Shown: one piece after another, positions 1 to 8,592 of the stretch
Layout: each line of letters starts with the position of its first letter
Position numbering within the stretch: the stretch's first letter is position 1
From: Aliikangiella coralliicola
GTDB taxonomy: Bacteria; Pseudomonadota; Gammaproteobacteria; Enterobacterales; Kangiellaceae
Length of the DNA: 64,000 nucleotides
Assembly (NCBI RefSeq): GCF_007004725.1
Contig: NZ_ML660163.1
Coordinates: forward strand, 140,905 to 204,904
Reading direction: 5' to 3'
Notes under the pieces: generated by a model
The model's input: only the letters and a program-made list of their open reading frames with translations
Databases searched by the model: none
What the model was told of the DNA's origin: nothing
Made by a program: the position numbers and the translations under genes

Positions 1-2214
1 GGCACCGTTACCGATGGGCTGAGTGAAGTCACCACAGCAATCAATCGCGTTAATGAAATGTATGAAAGAGATCTGGCGATTAAACTCGTGTTAGTCGAAA
101 ACAATGATCTGATAATATTCACTGATCCAAGTACCGACCCTTTTGATAATAACACTGGCGATATTAATAAAAATAAAGCTGCCATCGACGACGCAATCGG
201 CAATAGCAACTACGACATCGGACACGTTTTCAATACCGCTGGCGGCGGACTGGCAGGACTAAGAGTCGTTTGCGGCAGCCGAAAAGCCGACGGTGTGACT
301 GGAAGAGGCCGTCCTGTGAACGATGCTTTTTATATTGATTATGTTGCCCATGAAATAGGTCATCAATTTGGCGGCAATCACACTTTCAATGGTGGCGACG
401 GAAGTTGTGGTGGTGGAAACCGCGCATCGAACGACGCTTTTGAACCTGGTAGTGGAACAACGATTATGGCTTATGCGGGAATTTGTAGTAGTCAAAATAT
501 ACAAAATAATAGCGATGCATTATTCCATAGCAATAGCATTGACGAAATCCGTCATTACATCACGCAATCAAATGGCGCCAGTTGCGGCACTCTCTCTTCA
601 CTGGACAATAGTATCCCCACGGTGGAAGCTGGCGACAGTCTAACGATTCCCATGCAAACCCCTTTCACACTAACCGGTGTCGCTAGCGATGCAGACGCGC
701 AAGATAGAGATAACCTTAGCTATGCCTGGGAGCAAATGGATCTTGGCCCACAAACATTTAGCGCCTCAGAGATGATTGATGATGGCAGCCGGCCATTGTT
801 TCGAAGTTTTCTTCCGAGTAGCAGTCCGAGTAGAACATTTCCACAGCTAAGCGCAGTAGTTAACGGCACTTCTTCAATACAAGAAGTATTACCGACGACT
901 AACCGTACAATGAATTTTCGTTTAACGGTTCGCGATGGTCGTGGCGGTGTAAGCATGGATAGTACCACAGTGACGGTTGATAATACGGCAGGTCCCTTTA
1001 TCGTGACCACCCCAGCAACAAATATCAACGCTGACGGTGGCAAGCTAATGACCACCGACTGGAATGTCGCGAATACAAACGGCGGTAGTGTTAACTGTAG
1101 TTCCGTTAATATCAGTGTATCGGTAGATGGTGGTACAACGTTTGAATACATGGTTGCGGAAGAGACGCCAAATGACGGTAGTCAAGCGATCACTTTGCCA
1201 AACATTAATACTCAAAATGCGCGCGTAAAAGTCGCCTGCTCTAACAATAGCTTCTTTAATATATCGCCGACAAACTTTACAATAACTGAGTCGGTTGGGA
1301 TCCCTGTTATCAACGGTCAGCAACCTGCCACTACCGCCGAAGAACAACCAATAACAATCACTCTGAATGACTTAACTGTCACCGATGAAGATAGTAATTA
1401 TCCTGACGACTTTACGCTAAGTATTGCGGATGGCGAAAACTATAGCGTCAATGGGACAGAGGTTACTCCTGATTTAGATTTTAACGGTGAGCTGAGTGTT
1501 AGCGTAACAGTGAATGATGGTGAATGGGATAGTCTGGCATTTCCTTTTGTCATTTCGGTAACGCCTGTTAATGACGCGCCGACAATTAGTGATGCTGGGA
1601 ATACACTGAGTACCGATGAAGATAATAGCCTCACACTCAATCTGAGTGACTTGATCATTAATGACGTAGATGATACCGATTTTACACTGGAAATTAGCGA
1701 TGGAAGTAATTACTCAGTGACTGATAACCAGATTTCACCGGACGCTGATTTTAATGGAAACCTCCAAGTTTCCGTTGTCGTCAATGACGGTGAACTCGAC
1801 AGTAACTCAGTAACATTGAATGTAACAGTAAACGCGGTTAACGATGCACCAGTTGCGAGTGATGATACAATAAGCATTACTGAAGACAGCGAAAACAACA
1901 GCCTTAATGTTATGTCCAACGATACCGACGTCGATGCTGGCGATCAACTGACAATTAGCAACGTCAATTATAGTGGAACAGGTACTTTAAATGTTGCCAC
2001 TGATGGACAATCGCTAACTTATACACCAGCTAAAGGATTCGTTGGTAGCGAAAGTTTTTCTTACACCATTACTGATAGCGCCGGTCTAACAGCAAATGCA
2101 ACCGGTAACATCACTGTCAACAAAAAAAGTAGTGGGGGCGGCGGAAGCCTCAACGGATTGTGGTTAATTCTTCTGATTATTGCGAGTATAAAAAGGTCGG
2201 CGACAAAAAACTAA
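1..2214 (+). CDS. Secreted reprolysin-like zinc metalloprotease with GlyGly-CTERM tail (5' end outside window)
   Basis: The frame is open from base 1, so the gene starts upstream of the window; the ATG at 58 is internal. The extended metzincin zinc motif HEIGHQFGGNH begins at base 349, and a Met-turn-like TTIMAYAG follows near 463-486. This is the arrangement of M12B/reprolysin-like peptidases: three His ligands, a Glu base and a Met turn. Downstream lie several cadherin/Ig-like repeats, including two copies of the type with DGxNYSV and DxDFNG, and a last repeat of the type found in large adhesins. The C-terminus has SSGGGGS, a hydrophobic segment (LWLILLIIAS) and basic residues, which is the GlyGly-CTERM signal processed by rhombosortase. 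It probably degrades extracellular protein at the surface or after release. The signal peptide and propeptide are not visible. The function is sure at family level; the substrate is unknown. Confidence 0.88.
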   Translation, partial: GTVTDGLSEVTTAINRVNEMYERDLAIKLVLVENNDLIIFTDPSTDPFDNNTGDINKNKAAIDDAIGNSNYDIGHVFNTAGGGLAGLRVVCGSRKADGVTGRGRPVNDAFYIDYVAHEIGHQFGGNHTFNGGDGSCGGGNRASNDAFEPGSGTTIMAYAGICSSQNIQNNSDALFHSNSIDEIRHYITQSNGASCGTLSSLDNSIPTVEAGDSLTIPMQTPFTLTGVASDADAQDRDNLSYAWEQMDLGPQTFSASEMIDDGSRPLFRSFLPSSSPSRTFPQLSAVVNGTSSIQEVLPTTNRTMNFRLTVRDGRGGVSMDSTTVTVDNTAGPFIVTTPATNINADGGKLMTTDWNVANTNGGSVNCSSVNISVSVDGGTTFEYMVAEETPNDGSQAITLPNINTQNARVKVACSNNSFFNISPTNFTITESVGIPVINGQQPATTAEEQPITITLNDLTVTDEDSNYPDDFTLSIADGENYSVNGTEVTPDLDFNGELSVSVTVNDGEWDSLAFPFVISVTPVNDAPTISDAGNTLSTDEDNSLTLNLSDLIINDVDDTDFTLEISDGSNYSVTDNQISPDADFNGNLQVSVVVNDGELDSNSVTLNVTVNAVNDAPVASDDTISITEDSENNSLNVMSNDTDVDAGDQLTISNVNYSGTGTLNVATDGQSLTYTPAKGFVGSESFSYTITDSAGLTANATGNITVNKKSSGGGGSLNGLWLILLIIASIKRSATKN

Positions 2215-2247
2215 AACTATTTGTCTAAAAGCTGACTAAATACTTTA

Positions 2248-2290
2248 GCCTGACTGAGTTTTATCTAAGCATTCAGTCAGGCATTTTAAT
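2248..2290 (+). terminator. Rho-independent terminator after the metalloprotease
   Basis: A perfect 10-bp inverted repeat GCCTGACTGA / TCAGTCAGGC (2248-2257 and 2273-2282) encloses a 15-nt loop and is followed by ATTTTAATT. It lies 34 bases after the stop codon. Confidence 0.8.
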
Positions 2291-2326
2291 TGATCGTTTT
2301 TTAAATTTTAATAATGCGAATTTACT

Positions 2327-2815
2327 ATGAAAATCAACACCCCAAAATTAGCAGCGATTACATTAGCCTTAATGACATTGAGTGCCTGTCAAGAAACTCC
2401 CAGTGAATCGAAGGAGGAAATAAAAAAAGAGCCTCAACAAACTCAAGAACACCCCGACAAAGTTAAACAAGATAGGCAAAACCAGCAAGCGGTTGAACAA
2501 CTAAGGCAAGAAGAGAAAAGCGCAATTGAAGCGTTAGAGTGGGCGCAATCAGCCGATCTGGACAAAGAATATAACGAAGCGATCGAGAAAAAAGACTTTC
2601 GAGTTTGGATGATTGCAGGTAGAGGCGCCAGCATGCCAGGCATTGATTCATCCCTTCAAGCCAAAATAGATAAAAATTGTGGGCACAAATATCTACCTGG
2701 TGTTGGTGACATTTTGCGCGGCGATACACATCGGGCCTACCGTAAGAAAGCAGTCGAATACGCGGAAAAATACAATCAGAAGATGCAAACTCACTGTTTG
2801 TCTGGCGAAGAGTAA
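2327..2815 (+). CDS. Small lipoprotein of unknown function
   Basis: The 162-residue protein begins with a lipoprotein signal peptide whose lipobox LSAC places the acylated cysteine at residue 21. A strongly charged Glu/Lys/Gln-rich linker follows (about residues 22-75), probably a flexible or helical spacer from the membrane. The C-terminal part (about 85-162) contains two cysteines (KNCGHKYLPG and THCLSG) that could form a disulfide in the periplasm. I recognise no family. It has its own downstream terminator and follows a terminator, so it is probably monocistronic. The Shine-Dalgarno sequence is poor. The coding status rests on the clean lipobox and the absence of any competing frame. Confidence 0.7.
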   Translation: MKINTPKLAAITLALMTLSACQETPSESKEEIKKEPQQTQEHPDKVKQDRQNQQAVEQLRQEEKSAIEALEWAQSADLDKEYNEAIEKKDFRVWMIAGRGASMPGIDSSLQAKIDKNCGHKYLPGVGDILRGDTHRAYRKKAVEYAEKYNQKMQTHCLSGEE

Positions 2816-3225
2816 TCTTTGCCAGTTACTTGTACTCCCCCTCGAAAGTTCAAGCAACTATACATAAATAGAAAAACTTACAGAATTCATAATGTTTCCA
2901 TATTGATAGCGTTTTTAATGAACAAAAACGAACGCTATTTTTAAATACAGTTGTGAAATATTACCATTATTCCTCACTTCAACTATCAATTGTCGGTTTT
3001 CAAACAAAAATTGTCGCTTCTCTACTAGCTCAATTCTGGCAGCCAGTGCTAAAAACTATTCCCTCGGCGAAATACTCAAGTTAAATCGTTTTATTAAGTA
3101 AAAACATCACTTTGAAATCGCTGATTGTTCACAAGCCTGTATCTGGTCGAACAAATACGACTCATACAATAAATACAAACGGACAACAGGCTTAACAACT
3201 CCTTAAAACAGAAAAGGTAGGAATA
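2816..3225. other. Intergenic region upstream of the subtilase
   Basis: The 410 bases hold the lipoprotein terminator at 2906-2945 and, just before 3226, the subtilase ribosome binding site (AGGTAGG). I see no convincing ORF and no GCTTATAG box or GG-N10-GC promoter like those seen elsewhere in the window. Confidence 0.5.
2906..2945 (+). terminator. Rho-independent terminator of the small lipoprotein gene
   Basis: The stem ATAGCGT / ACGCTAT (2906-2912 and 2932-2938), extended by a TTTT/AAAA pairing, is followed by a run of T residues. Confidence 0.65.
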
Positions 3226-5406
3226 ATGAAATCCAAAATAACAACAGTCGCTGCCGCCACTTTATTGGCACTTGGCGCTACTTCAGGTGTCACACTGGCA
3301 AGCAATTTAAAGCTAAATTTAGTTAATAAAGAAACCGCAGAGAGCGCAAAATCGAATGGTACAGCTCTTGAACGCGTCATCGTTAAATTTTCACCGGGAA
3401 AAGGTCGCGATACTAAAGCGCTTGCGAAAAGTGTCGGCGGTGAAATCAAAATCGATTTGCAAAAACACGATGCTTTTGCGATGGAAGTTCCATCAGCAGC
3501 TTTAAAAGGGCTTCGTAACAATCCGAATATTGAATTCATTGAAACTGATGCTAAACGTCAACTACTTAGCACCAACTTAAACACAACAGAACTAGAACCA
3601 TGGGGAATTAGCGCTGTTGAAGCAGATGTTGCCTCTGATAGCTTAGCCGGTAACCGCACCGTTTGTATTATCGATTCAGGATACGATATTCGTCACACAG
3701 ATTTAAGCGGTAACACGGTTTCGGGAACAAATGACTCCGGAACCGGAAACTGGTCTACGCCAGGCGGCTCGCACGGTACTCACGTTGCCGGCACGGTAGC
3801 GGCTGTTAACAACGGTTCAGGTGTTGTGGGTGTAATGCCCAATGGCAATATCAATTTGCATATTATCAAAGTGTTTAACGAGTCAGGCTGGGGTTACTCA
3901 TCAAGCCTGGTTTCTGCAGTTGATAAATGTGTAAATGCTGGAGCCAATGTTGTAAGCATGAGCCTGGGCGGTGGCGGTAGCAGCCAAACAGAAAGAAATG
4001 CGTTCACTAACTACTATAATCAGGGCGTGTTAAGCATTGCCGCGGCAGGTAACGATGGTAACACAGCCCACTCTTACCCGGCATCTTACGACGCAGTTGT
4101 TTCTGTTGCAGCGGTAGATTCTGGAAAAATGCACGCTAACTTTTCTCAACGCACAAATCAGGTCGAAATATCCGGTCCTGGTGAAGCTGTATTATCTAGC
4201 GTTGGTCTAGGCGACGGGCAATTAGCACAACTTACCGTTGGTGGTGTTGACTACTTTGCTAACGGTGTTGTTCCTCACATCTTCTATAACAGCAGCCTGT
4301 CTTATGATCCTAGTGGCAATAACGGCTCAGCTTCAGGTAATTTAGGCGTTTGTACGACCTCTGGCACATCTTATTCTTGCGGCGATATGAGCGGCAAAAT
4401 CTGTTTAGTTGAACGTGGTGAAAACCAGGGCGATAACACCACTTCAACTGAAAATTCTTATCCTGAATACCGTGGTGCGAATGCTTGCGCTGACGCAGGC
4501 GCGGCAGGCATTGTGGTTTACAGTAATGCAGCTCGTCCAGGATTACAGGCACCATTTATGGTCGACTTTAACAATAAAATATCAGGTATTCCGACAGCTT
4601 CGGTTGATCGTGCAACGGGACTTGAGTTGGCAACAAAAGCAGGTCAGTCAGCTAGTTTCTCCAAGTCGGGTAATCAAGATTGGGATTATTACAACGGAAC
4701 GTCTATGGCGACGCCTCACGTGAGCGCGGTTGCAGCGCTTGTCTGGTCTCACCATACTGGCTGTACCGCAACGGAAGTTCGAAATGCACTAAACTCGACA
4801 GCTGAAGATTTGGACACTGCAGGCCGTGACAATAAAACCGGTTATGGATTAGTAAAAGCGCAAGCCGCGATCAACTACCTTGCAGGCCAGGCCTGTGGTG
4901 GTGGTTCGGTTGATAATCCTCCGTCGGCGAGCTTTAGTTACTCTTGTAATGAGTTAGCATGTAACTTCAATGATAACAGCTCTGACGATAATGGCATCAA
5001 TAGCTACAGTTGGAATTTCGGTGATGGCGCAAGCAGCACATCACAAAACCCAAGTCACACTTACTCGGCAGACGGTTCATATTCTGTCACACTGACAGTA
5101 ACGGATACTGCCGGCCAAACGGATACTTCAACACAAACGGTAACTGTTACCAGTGCCAGCTCAGGTGGTGTTGAACTTTCAGCTTCAGGTTACAAAGTCA
5201 AAGGGCGTCATAGCATAGACCTTACGTGGAGCGGCGCAACCACTTCAAATGTTGATGTTTATCGCAATGGTTCAAAAATTGCGACAACAGCAAATGACGG
5301 AGCTTACACTGATGCAACAGGTAATCGTGGCGGACGGACTTACACCTATAAAGTGTGTGAAGCAGGTTCTTCAACTTGCTCTGCGGAAGTCAATGTAATT
5401 TTTTAA
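3226..5406 (+). CDS. Secreted subtilisin-like serine protease with PA and PKD domains (S8 family)
   Basis: The 726-residue protein has a Sec signal peptide (residues 1-26) and an I9-type propeptide/inhibitor (about 44-105, starting ERVIVKFSPG). The catalytic domain has Asp150 (IIDSGYD), His183 (GSHGTHVAGT), oxyanion Asn276 (AAAGNDGN) and Ser493 (YYNGTSMATPHVSA). A PA (protease-associated) domain is inserted between the Asn and Ser blocks (about 340-455), as in many large secreted subtilases. A PKD domain (about 565-640, WNFGDG motif) and a fibronectin/Ig-like C-terminal domain follow. It lacks a GlyGly-CTERM tail, so it is probably released, possibly by type II secretion. A good ribosome binding site (AGGTAGG) precedes the ATG. 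All catalytic residues are intact. It is probably a monocistronic exoprotease for nutrient acquisition. Confidence 0.93.
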   Translation: MKSKITTVAAATLLALGATSGVTLASNLKLNLVNKETAESAKSNGTALERVIVKFSPGKGRDTKALAKSVGGEIKIDLQKHDAFAMEVPSAALKGLRNNPNIEFIETDAKRQLLSTNLNTTELEPWGISAVEADVASDSLAGNRTVCIIDSGYDIRHTDLSGNTVSGTNDSGTGNWSTPGGSHGTHVAGTVAAVNNGSGVVGVMPNGNINLHIIKVFNESGWGYSSSLVSAVDKCVNAGANVVSMSLGGGGSSQTERNAFTNYYNQGVLSIAAAGNDGNTAHSYPASYDAVVSVAAVDSGKMHANFSQRTNQVEISGPGEAVLSSVGLGDGQLAQLTVGGVDYFANGVVPHIFYNSSLSYDPSGNNGSASGNLGVCTTSGTSYSCGDMSGKICLVERGENQGDNTTSTENSYPEYRGANACADAGAAGIVVYSNAARPGLQAPFMVDFNNKISGIPTASVDRATGLELATKAGQSASFSKSGNQDWDYYNGTSMATPHVSAVAALVWSHHTGCTATEVRNALNSTAEDLDTAGRDNKTGYGLVKAQAAINYLAGQACGGGSVDNPPSASFSYSCNELACNFNDNSSDDNGINSYSWNFGDGASSTSQNPSHTYSADGSYSVTLTVTDTAGQTDTSTQTVTVTSASSGGVELSASGYKVKGRHSIDLTWSGATTSNVDVYRNGSKIATTANDGAYTDATGNRGGRTYTYKVCEAGSSTCSAEVNVIF

Positions 5407-5461
5407 GCGCACGAGAACACAATAGCCAAATAATAACGATTAGAGTTTATTTTTAATTTAG

Positions 5462-5488
5462 AGCGACTCATTAGAGTCGCTTTTTTTT
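5462..5488 (+). terminator. Rho-independent terminator of the subtilase gene
   Basis: The stem AGCGACTC / GAGTCGCT with a 4-nt loop is followed by eight T residues; it lies between convergent genes. Confidence 0.88.
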
Positions 5489-5537
5489 GAGTGGCGTTCG
5501 CGAATATTTGACTAAACAAATAAGTACTTTTCATTCG

Positions 5538-7184
5538 CTAATTTTCAACCGAAATAATCTGATTACGTCCACTTGATTTGGCTTTATATAGTGCGCGGTC
5601 TGCGCGAGAAATACTTTCTTCAATATTGTTATCGTCAATAGTTATTGCGGTCAACCCAATACTAACGGTTAAGTTTAGTAACTGCTTTTCTATCACAAAC
5701 TCTTGTTGATTAATTTTATTGAGAATTCTTGCCATTATTTTTTGAGCATCTTTCAGCGGTGTTTGTGGCATGATAATGAGGTATTCTTCGCCACCGTATC
5801 GTCCTAAAATATCTTGTTCTCTAAGCGCGTGTTTTAGCCGCATTGAAACGGCCTGAAGTACCTTATCCCCGGCTAAATGACCAAAGTTATCATTAACCTG
5901 TTTGAAATGATCAATGTCAACCATAGCGAGGGCTGATTCGCTATTCATTGTTTTACTCATCTCGAAAACCTTACCCCCCTCTTCCTTAAGCGCTCGCAAG
6001 TTATTGAGTTGGGTCAGCTCGTCAGTTAACGTTCTCTCATAGAGCCGAGTTTCTCTCTTTTTAAATTGGACGAGCTTATCTCCCAAAGCTAAAGACAACA
6101 GCAAAGACTCAAATAAGGAAGCAACAGCAACACCGTAAATGACCAGGTTAGACAACTCAGAGACACCAAGTCCATAACTTACCCTGGCGATTATAGCCAA
6201 CAGGATAATCGACCACGCCACAAATACATATTCAATCGAAAACACCTGTTTTTTAAGTAGTGGGATCAACATTGGGAAAGTCACTATCGACAGCCATAAT
6301 GACATTAGCTGAATAACAACCAGTCCAATATTAATATGGAAGAGCGCGATTACCCCAAAACTGATACATAGTCGCGCAGGAACTTTTAACGCCCACAATG
6401 TTAGTTTTGGATAATAAAGATCTAACTGCGTAAAACGAATAATAAATCGATTAGCGAAGAAAACTGAACTAGCAGCGATTAGCCAGGTAACCGCCGCTCC
6501 CAGCTGATCAAACCATTCCCAATTTAAATATCGATATACGCCTTCAGATAAAAAGATAAAAATGGCGTTTAAAAACAGGAAGGGCAGATAGGCTGCGTAA
6601 TCAGAGTCTCCGCTTCTAAAGTAGATGAGGCTATTAAATATTGCGATTGTAATAAAAGCGCTAAACAATATCGCATAATACACAACGGCATTGTGATTTG
6701 ACTGGATAAACTCAGCTTGATTGACCAGGTAGAAACTAATTCGCGAACTCACTTTTGTTCTAACTTCAACCACGATCTTGTCGAGTTGAGAATCTAGCTG
6801 ATAAGCTTGAAATCTTGAGGAAGGATAGTTAACAACTTTTAAATCGATCTCGCTTTTTTCATCTCCTGGCTTACCGGGAGTCATGAACTTAATTGCTTTG
6901 AAGTATAACAACTCAATCACAATCAGTTCATAGTCTTTTGATGAGCAATGTTCGAATGTTAAGAGATACTGGTCAAACTGATTGTTACCCGACGTTTTAA
7001 ATTGCGATTTATTTTCTTCTTTCACTGTTTGCAAAGCGTTAATCTGCTCCGCTTTTGGCTCACAGTAATTTTCGACCTCGCGTTCAAAAAAACTATCTGG
7101 CATTAGACGGATTACAGAAAAAAATAAACCGACAACAAGCAGTAATTCTAACCAAATGACAAACGCTTTCCGAGAAACCACCAT
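5538..7184 (-). CDS. Membrane diguanylate cyclase with 7TM sensor (7TMR-DISM type) and GGDEF domain
   Basis: The 548-residue protein has an N-terminal membrane anchor (about residues 10-28) and a periplasmic domain (about 30-165). A block of seven or so hydrophobic segments follows (about 165-385), then a short coiled linker and a C-terminal GGDEF domain. The active-site loop is GGEEY (464-468), a catalytically acceptable variant of GGEEF. An intact product-inhibition RxxD motif (REQD, 455-458) lies five residues upstream. It should make cyclic di-GMP from two GTP in response to an extracellular cue sensed by the 7TMR-DISM module. The phenylalanine-to-tyrosine change at the last GGEEF position is the only unusual residue. 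It is transcribed alone, convergent with the subtilase. The family assignment is firm; the ligand is unknown. Confidence 0.9.
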   Translation of the reverse strand: MVVSRKAFVIWLELLLVVGLFFSVIRLMPDSFFEREVENYCEPKAEQINALQTVKEENKSQFKTSGNNQFDQYLLTFEHCSSKDYELIVIELLYFKAIKFMTPGKPGDEKSEIDLKVVNYPSSRFQAYQLDSQLDKIVVEVRTKVSSRISFYLVNQAEFIQSNHNAVVYYAILFSAFITIAIFNSLIYFRSGDSDYAAYLPFLFLNAIFIFLSEGVYRYLNWEWFDQLGAAVTWLIAASSVFFANRFIIRFTQLDLYYPKLTLWALKVPARLCISFGVIALFHINIGLVVIQLMSLWLSIVTFPMLIPLLKKQVFSIEYVFVAWSIILLAIIARVSYGLGVSELSNLVIYGVAVASLFESLLLSLALGDKLVQFKKRETRLYERTLTDELTQLNNLRALKEEGGKVFEMSKTMNSESALAMVDIDHFKQVNDNFGHLAGDKVLQAVSMRLKHALREQDILGRYGGEEYLIIMPQTPLKDAQKIMARILNKINQQEFVIEKQLLNLTVSIGLTAITIDDNNIEESISRADRALYKAKSSGRNQIISVEN

Positions 7185-7310
7185 ATCGAGTAATAAAGAG
7201 AGAGCCGAATATAAATTGTAGTTGCTTTATATTTAATCTGCTATCAAATAGCCCATCTAATATGGTTAGTTAAAAAATGGGTTCCGGCAAAGTGTCAAAA
7301 TTTTTATCAA

Positions 7311-8285
7311 TCACTCTTTGTAATACCTCATTGCTACGTCGCAGCGTTGATATTTTTTTCCATAATTTTCCATAATTTCAACATCGTGCTCAAAACCCAG
7401 TTTTTCATACAAATGAATGGCCGCCTGACATTTCCTGTTCGTCAACAGATATAAATTGTTTACCGACATTTGGTCAGCCTGCTTAATAACATGTTCTAGC
7501 AAAACTTCACCAACTTTTAATCCTCGAGCACTTTTTAATACACCCATTTTGGTGAGTTCAAATCGGCCTGGTCCCTGTTTTAATAAAGCACAGGTTCCAA
7601 CGATCCCCAGTGTGGGGTGTTTGGCAAAATAGATTTTACCGCCGGGTTCGATAACGACTTTTTGTGGATTATCTAAAATCTCTCGATCGCTACTTTCTAA
7701 CTCAAACATATCGACTATCCATTCATTGTTGATGGACTTAAAATAACCAGCCAACGCAGGCGTGAAATCCACAATTTCCACTTCAGAGTTAACATCAGGA
7801 TTTTCCATAATTTCAACGTACCTTTGAAACAAAGAACGACGCTCAAACGCTTTTTCCAGCGCTTTCAAGGATTCAAAGAAATTTTCGCCAGCCTCAGCAC
7901 ATAATTGCTTTGCTGCTAATTCGACTGAATGACACATAGGTTGAATTTCCTCTACCAAAGAAACACCTTGAGTTGTCAGTGACATCACCCTACGCCTCGA
8001 GTCATCCTCACATGGCAAGCTTAATACTAGTCCTTTAGCAACCAGCTCTTTACAAAAATGGCTTATGGCTGGCTGGGTTAACCCAAGTAACTCTGCGGCA
8101 TCAACTACAGTAACTTTCTGTCGCTGATGTAATAGTGATAATAGCGTAAACCATTTGGGTTGAGTTTCATGTCCTGCGTGCATATAAACCTTGTTGGCAT
8201 CATTAAGTAATCGCTCACTTAGCCTTTTTAGTCGGCTACCAAGGGCTACTTCACCCAGTTCATCTAAGAAGTCTATTTTTTGCAT
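7311..8285 (-). CDS. MarR-type regulator fused to a GNAT acetyltransferase
   Basis: The N-terminal half (about residues 1-145) is a MarR-type winged helix: the recognition segment around VVDAAELLGLTQPAISHFCKEL and the wing with DDSRRRVMSLT are typical. The C-terminal half (about 165-324) is a GNAT fold with the acetyl-CoA-binding region KSARGLKVGEVLLEHVI and a late AIHLYEKLGFE motif. Such bifunctional MarR/GNAT proteins are known in proteobacteria. They probably couple transcription control to acetylation of a small molecule, but substrates are mostly unknown. The ribosome binding site GGAGA precedes the ATG. A near-palindrome at 8307-8324 just upstream may be its own operator. Confidence 0.86.
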   Translation of the reverse strand: MQKIDFLDELGEVALGSRLKRLSERLLNDANKVYMHAGHETQPKWFTLLSLLHQRQKVTVVDAAELLGLTQPAISHFCKELVAKGLVLSLPCEDDSRRRVMSLTTQGVSLVEEIQPMCHSVELAAKQLCAEAGENFFESLKALEKAFERRSLFQRYVEIMENPDVNSEVEIVDFTPALAGYFKSINNEWIVDMFELESSDREILDNPQKVVIEPGGKIYFAKHPTLGIVGTCALLKQGPGRFELTKMGVLKSARGLKVGEVLLEHVIKQADQMSVNNLYLLTNRKCQAAIHLYEKLGFEHDVEIMENYGKKYQRCDVAMRYYKE

Positions 8286-8592
8286 AATATTCTCCAGATA
8301 CGGAAATATATTATTAATTATATAAACACTAATATATAAGTCAAATATTTTTGCCTTATCATTGAAAAATACTCAAGAACTAAAAACACCTTGATAATTT
8401 TAACCCGGTTAAAATTGGCTCTCGTTTTGACTTTTCCTACACTGAGAACTTGGCGGGATTAACTTGATAGAACAAAGTAACGATAACAAAATAAACAGAA
8501 ACAAAATAACCAGACACTCAACTAATAGCCAATCAGCTACAGATTCATATGCTGAGTGTCAGGCCATCTCTTACCCTTTCGAACTTAAATGC
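8286..8592. other. Region between MarR-GNAT and S9 peptidase genes
   Basis: About 307 bases contain the promoter side of the MarR-GNAT gene and the space downstream of the S9 peptidase gene. A 67-codon plus-strand frame starting at 8464 overlaps the S9 gene end, is low-complexity and is not supported. Confidence 0.4.
8307..8324. promoter_or_regulatory. Possible MarR operator (AT-rich palindrome)
   Basis: The 18-bp TATATTATTAATTATATA is a palindrome with one mismatched pair, centred about 30 bases upstream of the MarR-GNAT start. MarR proteins commonly bind such dyads to repress their own promoters. AT-rich palindromes also arise by chance, so this is tentative. Confidence 0.35.

Noticed and set aside
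58..2214. ATG at 58 as the true start of the metalloprotease
   Set aside because: The frame is open from base 1, and the protein would lack a signal peptide and propeptide; the gene is simply cut by the window edge.
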